Source: Brachypterus glaber (Eukaryota > Arthropoda > Insecta > Coleoptera > Kateretidae). From it: a stretch of DNA of 64,000 bases. Shown piece by piece: positions 40,575 through 50,829 of this stretch (its first letter is position 1; the number at the start of each line of letters is the position of its first letter). Where the stretch lies: NCBI GenBank assembly GCA_958510825.1, contig OY294049.1:30222774-30286773 (forward strand). The letters are read 5' to 3'. The translations under genes and the position numbers were made by a program. Below the pieces are notes generated by a model that worked only from the letters and a program-made list of their open reading frames with translations, was not told the origin of the DNA and did no database searches.

Positions 40575-41359
40575 AAGACCTAGGAATACATTTTGATCCG
40601 CAATTATCCTTTGTTGATCATATAAACAAAACAACTTCAGCTGCTTTTAAATCATTAGGTTTTATCTTTCGTAACTCTGAGGGTATTCAAAATACTCACA
40701 CATTTACAGTGCTATATAATGCATTCGTTAGGTCCAAGTTGGACTATGGTGCAGTTATTTGGAATCCTAAACATGAAATTCACAGAAACAGCATTGAGAA
40801 GGTTCAGAAAAGGTTTTTAAGGTATCTGTACCTAAAAACATATAATGAGTACCCTGCGCTTAATACTCCTACCAAAAGTTTACTGCAGAGATTTGGTTTT
40901 GTAAATATGGCTTCACACCGTTTTTATTATAGTGTAGCGTTTTTGTATAAATTACTTCATAATATTATTGACTGTCCATACTTATTAAATAAACTCAAAT
41001 TTCACGTTCCATCCGTTAGTACTAGGAATAGAACTTTATTTTACCTAAAAACACCTCGTACCAATATTCTAATGTTTTCGCCTTTATATATCATGTGTTC
41101 CAATTACGAACGCATTGGAAGTGTTCTAGATTAATTTTTTACAAATTTTAATTCCTTAAGATCTATTTTTTATGCTGTAGAATTAGAAATCATATTTTCT
41201 CATATAATTAAGTATTAATATTTTATGCAAATCTTGTTTTTTTCTTTCTTTTTTATATGTCTCTATTGTATTTATATTACTTCATAGTTTATTATAACAA
41301 CTTTGTAAAAGGGACGTATGTCCTGTTAAGTTGTAAAATAAATAAATAAATAAAATAAA
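40575..41359 (+). mobile_element. 5'-truncated LINE inside the foldback, (TAAA)n tail
   Basis: Junctions can be placed exactly because the opposite arm preserves the empty site: the arm reads GGATAGTAAG then TTGCTAACC, and the LINE lies between GTAA (40,574) and TTGCTAAC (41,360). Its tail is AAATAAATAAATAAATAAA at 41,336-41,358. No target duplication is evident; one G of the empty site seems lost. Confidence 0.85.
40577..41134 (+). pseudogene. LINE reverse transcriptase C-terminal fragment
   Basis: About 185 residues open to the natural-looking stop at 41,134. Begins at the thumb region with KDLGIHFDPQLSFVDHI, then KLDYGAVIWNP, VQKRFLRYLYL and a C-terminal RNRTLFYLKTPRTN segment. The polymerase core is absent through 5' truncation. 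The first codons of the surrounding open frame (from 40,535) belong to the foldback arm, not to the LINE. The LDYGAVIWNP motif is characteristic of a LINE lineage other than the YGIIFWG copies. Confidence 0.8.
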
Positions 41360-41973
41360 TTGCTAACCACAAAAAAAATCTGAATTTTTCTTTCAAAATG
41401 GCGGTGCTGTGCTCTTTAAAGTTTGAAAATTCACTACATTGCTTGGTTTGGACTTTTTAGGTCTAATTACAGGCACAAAAAAAAATGTTTTTCATTGTCT
41501 TCAAACACTGTGCGTGTAGCCCAATATGTCCTCACATAAAAACTATATTTTTTTATAGGATATACAGGGTATCCAGAAAAAATAAAATATACATTTTTTT
41601 AACATTTTTGAGAGATAAATTCGGGTTTTAGTGACAGGGTAGGACTCAAAATATTCTATATAATGCGTTATATAGAAGTTCCCGTATTTTGAGTCCTACC
41701 CTGTCGTCACTAAAAACCGAATTTATCTCCCAAAAATGTTAAAAAATTGTATATATTATTTTTTCTGGATACCCTGTATATCCGATAAAAAAAATAGTTG
41801 TTTTTATGTGAGGACATATTGGGCTACACGCACAATGTTTGAAGACAATGAAAAACATTTTTTTGTGGCTGTAATTAGACCTAAAATCAAGCAATGTAGT
41901 GAATTTTCAAACAATAAAGGGCACAGCACCGCCATTTTGAAAGAAAAATTCAGATTTTTTTTGAGGTTAGCAA
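41360..41973. repeat. Inner palindrome of the split foldback
   Basis: TTGCTAACCACAAAAAAAAT pairs with the complement at 41,954-41,973 with one change, and pairing continues through TTCAAAATGGCGGTGCTGTG, CACTACATTGCTTG and ACACGCACA/TGTGCGTGT to the central element at 41,571-41,780. Confidence 0.85.
41571..41780. mobile_element. 210-bp palindromic element, TATACAGGGTATCC termini
   Basis: TATACAGGGTATCCAGAAAA and its complement form the ends; arms pair through GAGATAAATTCGG and GACAGGGTAGGACTCAAAAT. It occupies the exact centre of the larger foldback. The terminus is of the TATACAGGGT type known in insect elements, so it could be an independent MITE family. Confidence 0.8.
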
Positions 41974-42367
41974 CTTACTATCCCTTTATACCGTTTCGTC
42001 TTAAAAAGATTTAAATAAAAAATCCTTGGGCATTAAAAAAAATAAAAAAAGCTAAGCAAACATATTTTTTGAAAAATGGCTGTGAGCGACCTCTAGATTT
42101 TTTCAAAAATTTTGAAAAAAATTAGGGATGAAACTCTTACCCCAATAAACAAATTTAAGGGGTGAGACCTTCAAACTTTTTAAATTAATTTTTTTTTTTT
42201 GGGTCACATATATACTAATATACTAATTTTTGATGGAATAAAAAACGGCTACACCTACGATTTTGTTCTCAACGAACATGTAATTCTGAAAGCATTAGAA
42301 ACAATATCCCGTTGTCAGTTATGGGGTGTTCGATTTTTTCATCTCCATAAGCTTAAAGCCCACCGTG

Positions 42368-42371
42368 CTAT
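42368..42371. repeat. 4-bp target duplication CTAT, right
   Basis: Partner of 40,191-40,194. Confidence 0.6.
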
Positions 42372-42469
42372 ACATTTCAAAATATGGAGCAAAATAAAGT
42401 TTAATCATATGTTGTATCCCGAGACCTAATGATTTTACCGGCTAAACTGCAAGTAACTGTGTTTTTGTT

Positions 42470-43368
42470 AATTTTGCTTGGAAAATTTCGCAGACGATAC
42501 CTCATCAGTTGTGGTTGCTAGAACTAAAAACGAACTCCTAGAAAAAATACAAGACGTAATCAACAAAATGAACGAATGGTGTTTTAAAAACAAACTTATT
42601 CTCAACAAAGAAAAAACTGTCTTCGTCCACTTCTTCAACATGATACCAAGAATAACTCTCGCGTCTGATTCAAACTCAACAAAGTTTCTTGGATCATACG
42701 TAGATGAAAAACTAAGATGGAACATTCAAATAGAACATGTTTGAAAAAACTTAATAGCGCATACTTTGCTATTCTCAAGCTCAAACAAACCGTTAATGAA
42801 GAGGTTATTCTTAATGTTTATTACGCTTTGGCACATGCACACATGTCATATAATATACTCCTATGGGGTAAATCCATAGACTTGGACAGGGTTTTTATTG
42901 CTCAAAAGAGAATAATACGACTACTATTTGGACTAAAACCACGCGACTCGTGTAAACCAATCTTTAAGAGCAAAAAAATTCTAAATGAGTAGTATCTACA
43001 TTCTTAAGTGCGCCAAGTATACTTACAAATACCTACACCTTTTCGATAATTCCAATAATCAAAATCATACCCACGATACGCGAAGCAAAGAAGAATTAGG
43101 AATTCCACGTCATCGATCAGTCTTGTACGAAAGATCACCGCACTATAATTGCCTCAAAATTTTCAACCATCTGCCAAACGAAATAACCACGACTCAAACA
43201 GTTTTTTTATGAAAAAACTTTCTACGACATCAATGAATTTTTACTGAATTAATCACAATATTTTAACTCAATTAATATGTAAACTTTTTTAATTATTTGT
43301 AAATATTATTTGTATTTGTAAGTAATTATGACCTATCTTATGTCATGTTAATGATTAGAAGACCAATA

Positions 43369-43420
<52 letters not shown>

Positions 43421-43424
43421 TCAC
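42470..43424 (+). mobile_element. 5'-truncated LINE with long (ATT)n tail
   Basis: Starts at the RT catalytic motif and ends with CCAATAAAGTATTATTATT, the ATT tract running from about 43,370 to 43,421. The 3' UTR contains GACCTATCTTATGTCATG. Related in its C-terminal block to the LINEs at 0.1-0.8 and 24-27.9 kb. Confidence 0.85.
42478..43212 (+). pseudogene. LINE reverse transcriptase C-terminal half, FADD intact
   Basis: The frame opens with N-F-A-D-D-T-S-S-V at 42,481, so catalytic motif C is intact, followed by INKMNEWCFKNKLILNKEKT and STKFLGSYVDEKLRW. A frameshift at about 42,740 moves to KKLNSAYFAILKLKQTV, SYNILLWG, FIAQKRIIRLLFGLKPRDSC; another at about 42,985 leads to the C-terminal YERSPHYNCLKIFNHLPNEI, which ends near 43,212. 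Two indels and the missing N-terminal half make it non-functional; clean codon-level similarity between motifs suggests it is relatively young. Confidence 0.8.
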
Positions 43425-44640
43425 AAGTGCAAATTATACTATGGATAAAAGAACAATAAATAAAGAAAATGGGTACAATTGCTTAATAAGAAGATATAGA
43501 ATATGGGAAGATAAAGATTTATTAAGAACTAAAGAAAAGAAGAAAATTTAAAATTTACTTTCAGAAACATAATAATTATATTTTTGGATAAAAAAGTCTC
43601 TAGCACAAGCTTAAAGCTTATTTGGAATTTTTATGATTGTAATATATTGCTTAATAAATAAATAAATAAACTTAATTTCACAAGAAAAATAATATTGACA
43701 CTAAATATTCTAACACTGAAGATGATTTAATAACTTTGGTACCTTAAATTAAAGTTTAATATTCATCTCTTTGCGTTTTTAAACGTTCCGTTTCTTCTAT
43801 AGGCGTTCTCTTTATTTTTCCATTTCGCTTTCTTTCAGTTTATTTTCTTTTTTTACTTCCGAGTAATCCAGTTTAATGGAATATTATTTTTTTTAGCTAT
43901 AAATCATTACTTTTTAAAATGAGGTGTGACTTTGTTTTTTTTTATGTTGAATCCAGCATAACTTTGGAACGGATGAACCGAATTGGATAAACCTTTTTGC
44001 AGCTTAAAGGGAGTTCATTCATGAGGTGGTCCCGTTTTAATTTAACGCTCGGATAATGCCGGGTAAGCCGGATAATTAAGATAAATCTAATAATTTTAAA
44101 GCAATTTCACTTAAAAACGGAATAATTTAGTTCTAATATCAACCTTTTTAGATAAATATCGGATAACTCGAATAAGACTGATAAATTTATTAAGGGGTCG
44201 CTCAAATATTACGGCAGGCTAAAGATTTTTTAAATACCGCCAAACTTGATTCTGTGGACCTGTAAAATTAAAATACCAAGAGAAAACGATAAAATTTATA
44301 ATTATGCCATAATGCGTTATTTGATTATTACTTAACGTTTAAAGTTTAACAAAGAGTTTCTTTGGTATTTCGTTTAAAATGGGGTTGGTTGGACTCTTGG
44401 GCACTGAAATATAAATATTGCTTTTCATTTAAATTTAAAAATTTATCTTGGTGCGTTGTGACACCAGCAGCTTGCCATGATGGAAGGAAAACTATAATTT
44501 ACCTTACAATATAAGTGGGGTTGTGAGGCATGGTACTGCCTTTCAAATCACTGCGACCAATGAGATCTACTATGAATCCCCTTTGCAATTTAGATAATTT
44601 ACCTTAGATGGCGTAACAAATCTACAAGTACCGTGTCTCT
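43425..44640. other. Intergenic AT-rich DNA, no gene recognised
   Basis: The A-rich frame at about 43,440-43,551 (MDKRTINKENGYN...) is Lys/Asn-rich, has no known motif and may be an artefact. (AATA)n lies at about 43,647-43,665. A fragment of the TATTACGTAA-type repeat of 22,995 lies at about 44,195-44,225. Confidence 0.5.
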
Positions 44641-44832
44641 AAAAAGTAAAAAATTAAAAAATTTAACAAAAAGAAATGAACCGACTCCTATGTCTCTAAA
44701 AAGTAAAAAATAAAAAATAAGTCAGTGCCAGTTTCACAGCAAAAATAATTTTTAGAATTTAATTTAAGGAAAGGTAAAATTGGCATCAACTTATTTTTTA
44801 CTTTTTAGAGGCATAGAAGTCGGTTATTTTTT
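44625..44832. repeat. Inverted repeat with TCTCTAAAAAGTAAAAAAT motif
   Basis: AACCGACTCCTATGTCTCTA, AAAAGTAAAAAATAA and AAGTCAGTGCCAGTTT pair with the complement at about 44,778-44,832. A direct repeat of TGTCTCTAAAAAGTAAAAAA lies in the left arm (44,634 and 44,690). Confidence 0.65.
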
Positions 44833-44980
44833 TTTATAGAGTTTTGTTCTCACAATGTGGCATATTTTAAAATAAATGTCAAAAACTGTCATAGATTATG
44901 CGATTAAGTATGAACTTAAATTCAAACATAATCTACATCATTGCCTAATGATCATTTTCTATATAATAAATATATATATA
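44833..44980. other. AT-rich spacer ending in (TA)n
   Basis: No gene; TA repeats at 44,968-44,981 run into the TATACAGGGTG terminus. Confidence 0.5.
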
Positions 44981-46003
44981 TATACAGGGTGTATTTGAAA
45001 TAGCGTAGGAAATTTTAACAGATGATTCTACATGATAAAATATGACAAAAAGTTCCTATAAACATATGTCTAAAAATGCGTCATAAGGGAGCTACGCCCC
45101 TTTGAAATTGGCTAAAAAAATCGGTTTTTATTTAATAACTTAGGAACCCTTTGAGATATATTAACGAGGTTTTGCACGTGAATTAATCCTAATAAGGCCC
45201 ATCTTTGTATGTCATTTTCACGTACTTATTTAAACCAGGGGTGTGCGAAACGGGGGGGCCTTATCAGTTTTTTGTCCCAAACTTTTTTCTGTGTAACTTT
45301 TTTGCAATTTTATTTTTGAAATATGATTCCTCAGGTCAAAATACATAAAAAAGGTACTCTTGTTGTAATACTGTAGGATTAACCGTTTTCGAGAAAAGTT
45401 CATTTGAAGGTGAAATTTCAAGGTTCGAGGACGAAAAATTAAATACTAAAATGTCGAAAACCAAAATTTTAATGATGCAATGTTATTCTAGGTCAAAAAC
45501 TAAGAAAAAAAGTTTCCATACATGTAGGTCGAAAAAACGCTTTTAAAGCTACCATAGCCCTTTAAAAATGGTGCATATTTAGGCGACCATAGCTCCATTA
45601 GGATTAATTTTTGGAAGTACCTGTATATGAGGTTTTTTTCTTAGTTTTTCATGCACATTCGCCCTGCATCATTAAAATTTTGGTTTTCAACATTTTAGTA
45701 TTTAATTTTTTGTCCTCGAACCGTGGAATTTCACCTTCAAATGAATTTTTCTCGAAAATGGTTAATCCTACAGTACCTTTTTTATGTATTTTGACCTGAG
45801 AAATCATATTTCAAAAATAAAATTGCAAAAAAGTTGCACAGAAAAAAGTTTGGGACAAAAAACTGATAAGCCCCCCCGTTTCGCACACCCCTGGTTGAAA
45901 TAAGTACATGAAAATAACACATAAAAACGGGCCTTGGTAGGATTAGTTGACGTGCAAAACCTCGTTGATATATCTCAAAGGGTTCCTGAGTTATTAAATA
46001 AAA

Positions 46004-46008
<5 letters not shown>
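44981..46008. mobile_element. Family A foldback, TATACAGGGTGTATTTG terminus
   Basis: Left end TATACAGGGTGTATTTGAAA at 44,981; arms about 45,120-45,520 and 45,650-46,008 pair through TCGGTTTTTATTTAATAACT, GTTTCGCACACCCCTGG and CAGGTCAAAATACATAAAAA. The right arm stops at 46,008 inside AAATAAAAACCG where a (TA)n tract begins, so about 130 bp of the right end is missing. Same family as 10,771-11,259 and 31,944-32,845. Confidence 0.8.

Positions 46009-46038
<30 letters not shown>
46009..46038. repeat. (TA)n tract, left flank of the GGACGCT element
   Basis: About 15 TA units. A similar tract lies beyond the other end of the element at 48,779. Confidence 0.9.
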
Positions 46039-46039
<1 letters not shown>

Positions 46040-46499
46040 CTATGTAGTACCACTCAGCGTCCAGACCACAAACATTGTTACCTAGCGTCCGGTGTTTATG
46101 TATTGCGTTTATGGATGCATCATTCTAAAGGGTTATCGAGCGTCCATACACGCGGCGTCTTAGTCTGCGTCCGGTGTTTATGTATCGCGTTTATGGATTA
46201 TGGATGCATCAGTGTAAAGGGTTATCGAGCGTCCATACACGCGGCGGTTTAGTCTGCGTCCAGTTGAGAAGGGTGAGGAAAGGGTAAGGAAGTATAATTT
46301 ATATATTTTTGTCTTGCATTGATGATGTGCATCTTAAATATATGTAACCTTAAGATAAAACGCATGAATAAAAATATTTAAAAAATATGTCACTTTTAAA
46401 TTTTAAATGAATGTAGAATATGTAAAAAGTGTTTTTATTAAATTAAAAAAAAATCCAATTATAAGTATATTTTCTAGTACATGTATGTAAAATATGTAC

Positions 46500-47905
46500 G
46501 CCATCTTGGATCCGCCATCTTAAATTTTGCAAATCTAACCACAGAGTCGTAATCAACAACCCCAAAAACCCGCGTTTATCAAATTTGGCATAAATCGGTT
46601 AATTTTTTTAAATTTCGTCTGTCATCTTGGATCCGCCATTTTGAACTTCCCACATCTAACCTCAGATTTGCAATATACTATTTACTGTGAATAGTATATA
46701 ATGGAATGCGTAGCATTACATATCTTCACGGCTTGTTTATTTTTAATCGTAAACCAAAAGGTAAGGTAAGGTCTTTGAAATTTGTAAAAAATTTCGCCTG
46801 TGGCGTTAGGCCTTTTACATGTTTATTATTCAAGTTTGTTAAACATGCATGAAATTTATAAAAAAATTGCGGCGCACAGTTGGTAAATTTTGAATCGATC
46901 TTCCTATTTTTTTTTTTTTCGGAGAACTTGTTAAGACTTTTACTTTTATAACCTACTGCTACAGTTTTGATTTGAGGTATAACAATCAAGTGCTGAGGGT
47001 TAACCCTTTGAGATTCACATTCAAGTCAAAGTGGTGAAAGGGGTTTTTGTGGTCGCTGATTACGAATCCGCGGTTAGTATGTGAAATTTAAGATGGCGGA
47101 TTTAAAATGGCGGACAAAATTTAAAAAAAACAACCGATTTATTCCAAATTTAATATACGGGGTTTTTGTTACGGGTGATTAAAAATCTGAGGTTAGAATT
47201 GCGAAATTCAAGATTGCGGATCTTAGATTGCGTACGAAAATTTTAAAATCCACCGATTTAAATTTAATAAGGTGGATCTAAGATGGCGGACAAAATTTTA
47301 ATATCATCCGATTCAATCCAGATTTGATATGTGGGGGTTTTTAAGGCCGCTGATACAAATCTGAGGTTTGGAAAGTTGAAGATGGCGGATCCAAGATGGC
47401 AGAAGAAATTTTATAAAATCAACCGATTTATCTGATATACGGGGGTTTTTGGGATCACTGAATTTCGCAAATATAACCACAGATTCGTAATCAGCGACCC
47501 CAAAAACCACCGTATATTAAATCTGGCATAAATCGGTTGATTTTTAAATTTTCGTCCGCCATATTGGATCCGCGATCTTGAATTTCACAAATCTAGCCAC
47601 AGATTCGTAATCAGCAACCACAAAAACCACCGTATATCAAATTTGACATAAATCGGTTGATTTTTAAAAATTTCGTAAGTCATCTTGGATACGCCATTTA
47701 GATACGCTATCTTGGATTTCACAAATCTAACATCAGATTCGTAATCAGCGACCCCAAAATCCCCGTATGTTAAGTTTGGCATAAATCGGTTATTTTTTTA
47801 ATTTCTTCTGCCATCTTGGATCCGCCATTTTAAATTTCGCAAATCTAACCTCGGATTCATAATCAGCGACAACAAAAACCCCTTTGACCACTTTCACCTT
47901 AATGT
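46500..47905. repeat. ~130-bp satellite with GCCATCTTGGATCC, in inverted orientation
   Basis: Monomers share AAATCTAACCWCAGATTCGT, AATCAGCGACCCCAAAAACC, CATAAATCGGTT and CGTCCGCCATCTTGGATCCG. About one and a half units run forward at 46,500-46,680, about three run reversed at 47,035-47,450 and about three forward at 47,460-47,890. The reversed and forward blocks form a palindrome whose outer limits are TCAAAGTGGTGAAAGGGGTT (47,027) and the complement-like end at 47,903. Confidence 0.8.
46740..47015. other. Spacer between satellite blocks, no gene
   Basis: An 87-codon minus-strand frame here has no recognisable motif. A direct AAGGTAAGGTAAGG occurs at 46,758. Confidence 0.45.
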
Positions 47906-48341
47906 CTGTTTTTTTTTATTCATTCAAATTCTTTGTTTTTTTTTTAAACATTTATGCAAAAATTAAAAATATACCTAAATTACTAACGGTTGCACCAGGG
48001 TTGATCTGATTTTAAAACGAACTTCAAAAAAGTCCAAACGAACTTCAAATTCATTGATGACAATTATTATTTAGCCTTTAAAATTAGTTTACAACTTTTT
48101 AAGCTAAAATATTTATGACTTATGAATTATACATACTTGATGTTTTTGCCGCTTTCATAATTGTATATGTCCTTTCTCGAAAATGGTACATTTTGAACTT
48201 TTAACACTTGATAACGACCACGTGCGAAGAACCTTACCGAAAAGATGAGGATTTGGCGGGAGTTGTCAGCCAATTCAATAAGTTCGGGCAAAAAACGGTT
48301 ACCATATTTTCTTCTCTATTTAAACGTACCCGACTTAAGTT

Positions 48342-48510
48342 GGACGCTGAGTAAACCTGTGGCATGATATTTTAAATAAACACCAAACGGACGCTAAGTA
48401 AACCTGTGGAATGGTAATTTAAATAAACACCAAACGGACGCTGAGTAAACCTGTAGAATGATAATTTAAATAAACACCAAACGGACGCTGAGCAAACCTA
48501 CCGGAGTAGT
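48342..48510. repeat. 47-bp sub-repeat array (copy 1)
   Basis: GGACGCT(G/A)AGTAAACCTGT units start at 48,342, 48,389, 48,436 and 48,483 (last one partial), each with TTTAAATAAACACCAAAC. Equivalent arrays lie at 49,398-49,566 (four starts) and 50,444-50,518 (two starts). Confidence 0.9.
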
Positions 48511-48775
48511 CAAAACAAATACACGCATAAAGACCAAACTGAAGACAGCGCCTCAAGTGGTCAGAGCGCTGAACTAAATTATAAACAGCTAACCAAAATC
48601 AGGCAAGTTGACCTCCATCTAATTTCTTTACTAGTAGGTTCCTAGCAAGCTATTATAACGTTTTCTGATGTTTTTTAGGTTTGGCCACTGAGCGTCCGCT
48701 TATCGGACGCTGAGTGGCACCGGACGCCCAGTGAGCCTAGAATTTACATTGCGGACGCTGAGTTGTACCGTAAAG

Positions 48776-48778
<3 letters not shown>

Positions 48779-48818
<40 letters not shown>
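48779..48818. repeat. (TA)n tract in triplication copy 1
   Basis: Corresponding tracts are at 49,834-49,863 and 50,786-50,823; their lengths differ between copies. Confidence 0.9.
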
Positions 48819-48823
<5 letters not shown>

Positions 48824-49831
48824 ATATAATACGTTATTTTAAGCTATGACCCAGCGATTTTCTTGAAAACTAAAAAAGATAATCAAGTTCTGCAAAAATC
48901 ACCTTAAATGGGACAGCAATATCTATAAAAAGTAGCCAAAAATAAAATCCACCCCTCAACCCCCTCTCCCAACCTAACCCTAACTTTATTTTTTTGGTTG
49001 TTTTGGATAGAACTTGAGCTTGCAAATGGTATGTTATTTTTGCTATTTTTGAGTTTTAAAGGTGGTAAAAACATTTAAAAACAACCCCCTAAAACGAACT
49101 TCAAATTCATTGATGACAATTATTATTTAGCCTTTAAAATTAGTTTACAACTTTTTAAGCTAAAATATTTATGACTTATGAATTATACATACTTGATGTT
49201 TTTGCCGCTTTCATAATTGTATATGTCCTTTCTCGAAAATGGTACATTTTGAACTTTTAACACTTGATAACGACCACGTGCGAAGAACCTTACCGAAAAG
49301 ATGAGGATTTGGCGGGAGTTGTCAGCCAATTCAATAAGTTCGGGCAAAAAACGGTTACCATATTTTCTTCTCTATTTAAACGTACCCGACTTAAGTTGGA
49401 CGCTGAGTAAACCTGTGGCATGATATTTTAAATAAACACCAAACGGACGCTAAGTAAACCTGTGGAATGGTAATTTAAATAAACACCAAACGGACGCTGA
49501 GTAAACCTGTAGAATGATAATTTAAATAAACACCAAACGGACGCTGAGCAAACCTACCGGAGTAGTCAAAACAAATACACGCATAAAGACCAAACTGAAG
49601 ACAGCGCCTCAAGTGGTCAGAGCGCTGAACTAAATTATAAACAGCTAACCAAAATCAGGCAAGTTGACCTCCATCTAATTTCTTTACTAGTAGGTTCCTA
49701 GCAAGCTATTATAACGTTTTCTGATGTTTTTTAGGTTTGGCCACTGAGCGTCCGCTTATCGGACGCTGAGTGGCACCGGACGCCCAGTGAGCCTAGAATT
49801 TACATTGCGGACGCTGAGTTGTACCGTAAAG

Positions 49832-49869
<38 letters not shown>

Positions 49870-50783
49870 ATATAATACGTTATTTTAAGCTATGACCCAG
49901 CGATTTTCTTGAAAACTAAAAAAGATAATCAAGTTCTGCAAAAATCACCTTAAATGGGACAGCAATATCTATAAAAAGTAGCCAAAAATAAAATCCACCC
50001 CTCAACCCCCTCTCCCAACCTAACCCTAACTTTATTTTTTTGGTTGTTTTGGATAGAACTTGAGCTTGCAAATGGTATGTTATTTTTGCTATTTTTGAGT
50101 TTTAAAGGTGGTAAAAACATTTAAAAACAACCCCCTAAAACGAACTTCAAATTCATTGATGACAATTATTATTTAGCCTTTAAAATTAGTTTACAACTTT
50201 TTAAGCTAAAATATTTATGACTTATGAATTATACATACTTGATGTTTTTGCCGCTTTCATAATTGTATATGTCCTTTCTCGAAAATGGTACATTTTGAAC
50301 TTTTAACACTTGATAACGACCACGTGCGAAGAACCTTACCGAAAAGATGAGGATTTGGCGGGAGTTGTCAGCCAATTCAATAAGTTCGGGCAAAAAACTG
50401 TTACCATATTTTCTTCTCTATTTAAACGTACCCGACTTAAGTTGGACGCTGAGTAAACCTGTAGAATGATAATTTAAATAAACACCAAACGGACGCTGAG
50501 CAAACCTACCGGAGTAGTCAAAACAAATACACGCATAAAGACCAAACTGAAGACAGCGCCTCAAGTGGTCAGAGCGCTGAACTAAATTATAAACAGCTAA
50601 CCAAAATCAGGCAAGTTGACCTCCATCTAATTTCTTTACTAGTAGGTTCCTAGCAAGCTATTATAACGTTTTCTGATGTTTTTTAGGTTTGGCCACTGAG
50701 CGTCCGCTTATCGGACGCTGAGTGGCACCGGACGCCCAGTGAGCCTAGAATTTACATTGCGGACGCTGAGTTGTACCGTAAAG

Positions 50784-50829
<46 letters not shown>

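Larger units (their letters stand above)
40195..42367. mobile_element. 2.17-kb foldback, CACGGTGGGC termini, split by a LINE
   Basis: Left CACGGTGGGCTTTAAGC at 40,195 and its complement ending at 42,367. Outer arms are 40,195-40,574 and 41,974-42,367, pairing through ACAACGG(T/G)ATATTGTTTC-like sequence, CAAAATTGTAGGTGTAGCCG and GGTGAGG(C/T)-type segments. A LINE (40,575-41,359) lies between the left outer arm and the inner arm (41,360-41,973), which itself pairs to the centre. Without the LINE it is a near-continuous palindrome of about 1.39 kb. CAC termini and a 4-bp duplication would fit the CACTA/Chapaev (CMC) group; this is inference. Confidence 0.85.
46039..48778. mobile_element. 2.7-kb element with GGACGCT(G/A)AG sub-terminal repeats
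   Basis: The ends TAGTACCACTCAGCGTCC (left) and GGACGCTGAGTTGTACCGTA (right) are inverted copies, each followed outside by (TA)n. The left end (46,050-46,265) has six GCGTCC sites, two inside an 82-bp direct repeat (46,085 and 46,167). The right end (48,342-48,765) has eight GGACGC/GCGTCC sites, four in the 47-bp repeat. Clustered sub-terminal motifs in opposite orientation at the two ends resemble transposase-binding arrays. No transposase is visible; the interior is satellite and AT-rich DNA. Confidence 0.6.

Noticed and set aside
48960..49015. CCTAACCCTAAC as telomere-like repeat
   Set aside because: Only two copies of a CCTAAC-type word per unit, inside a triplicated block; no telomeric tract.
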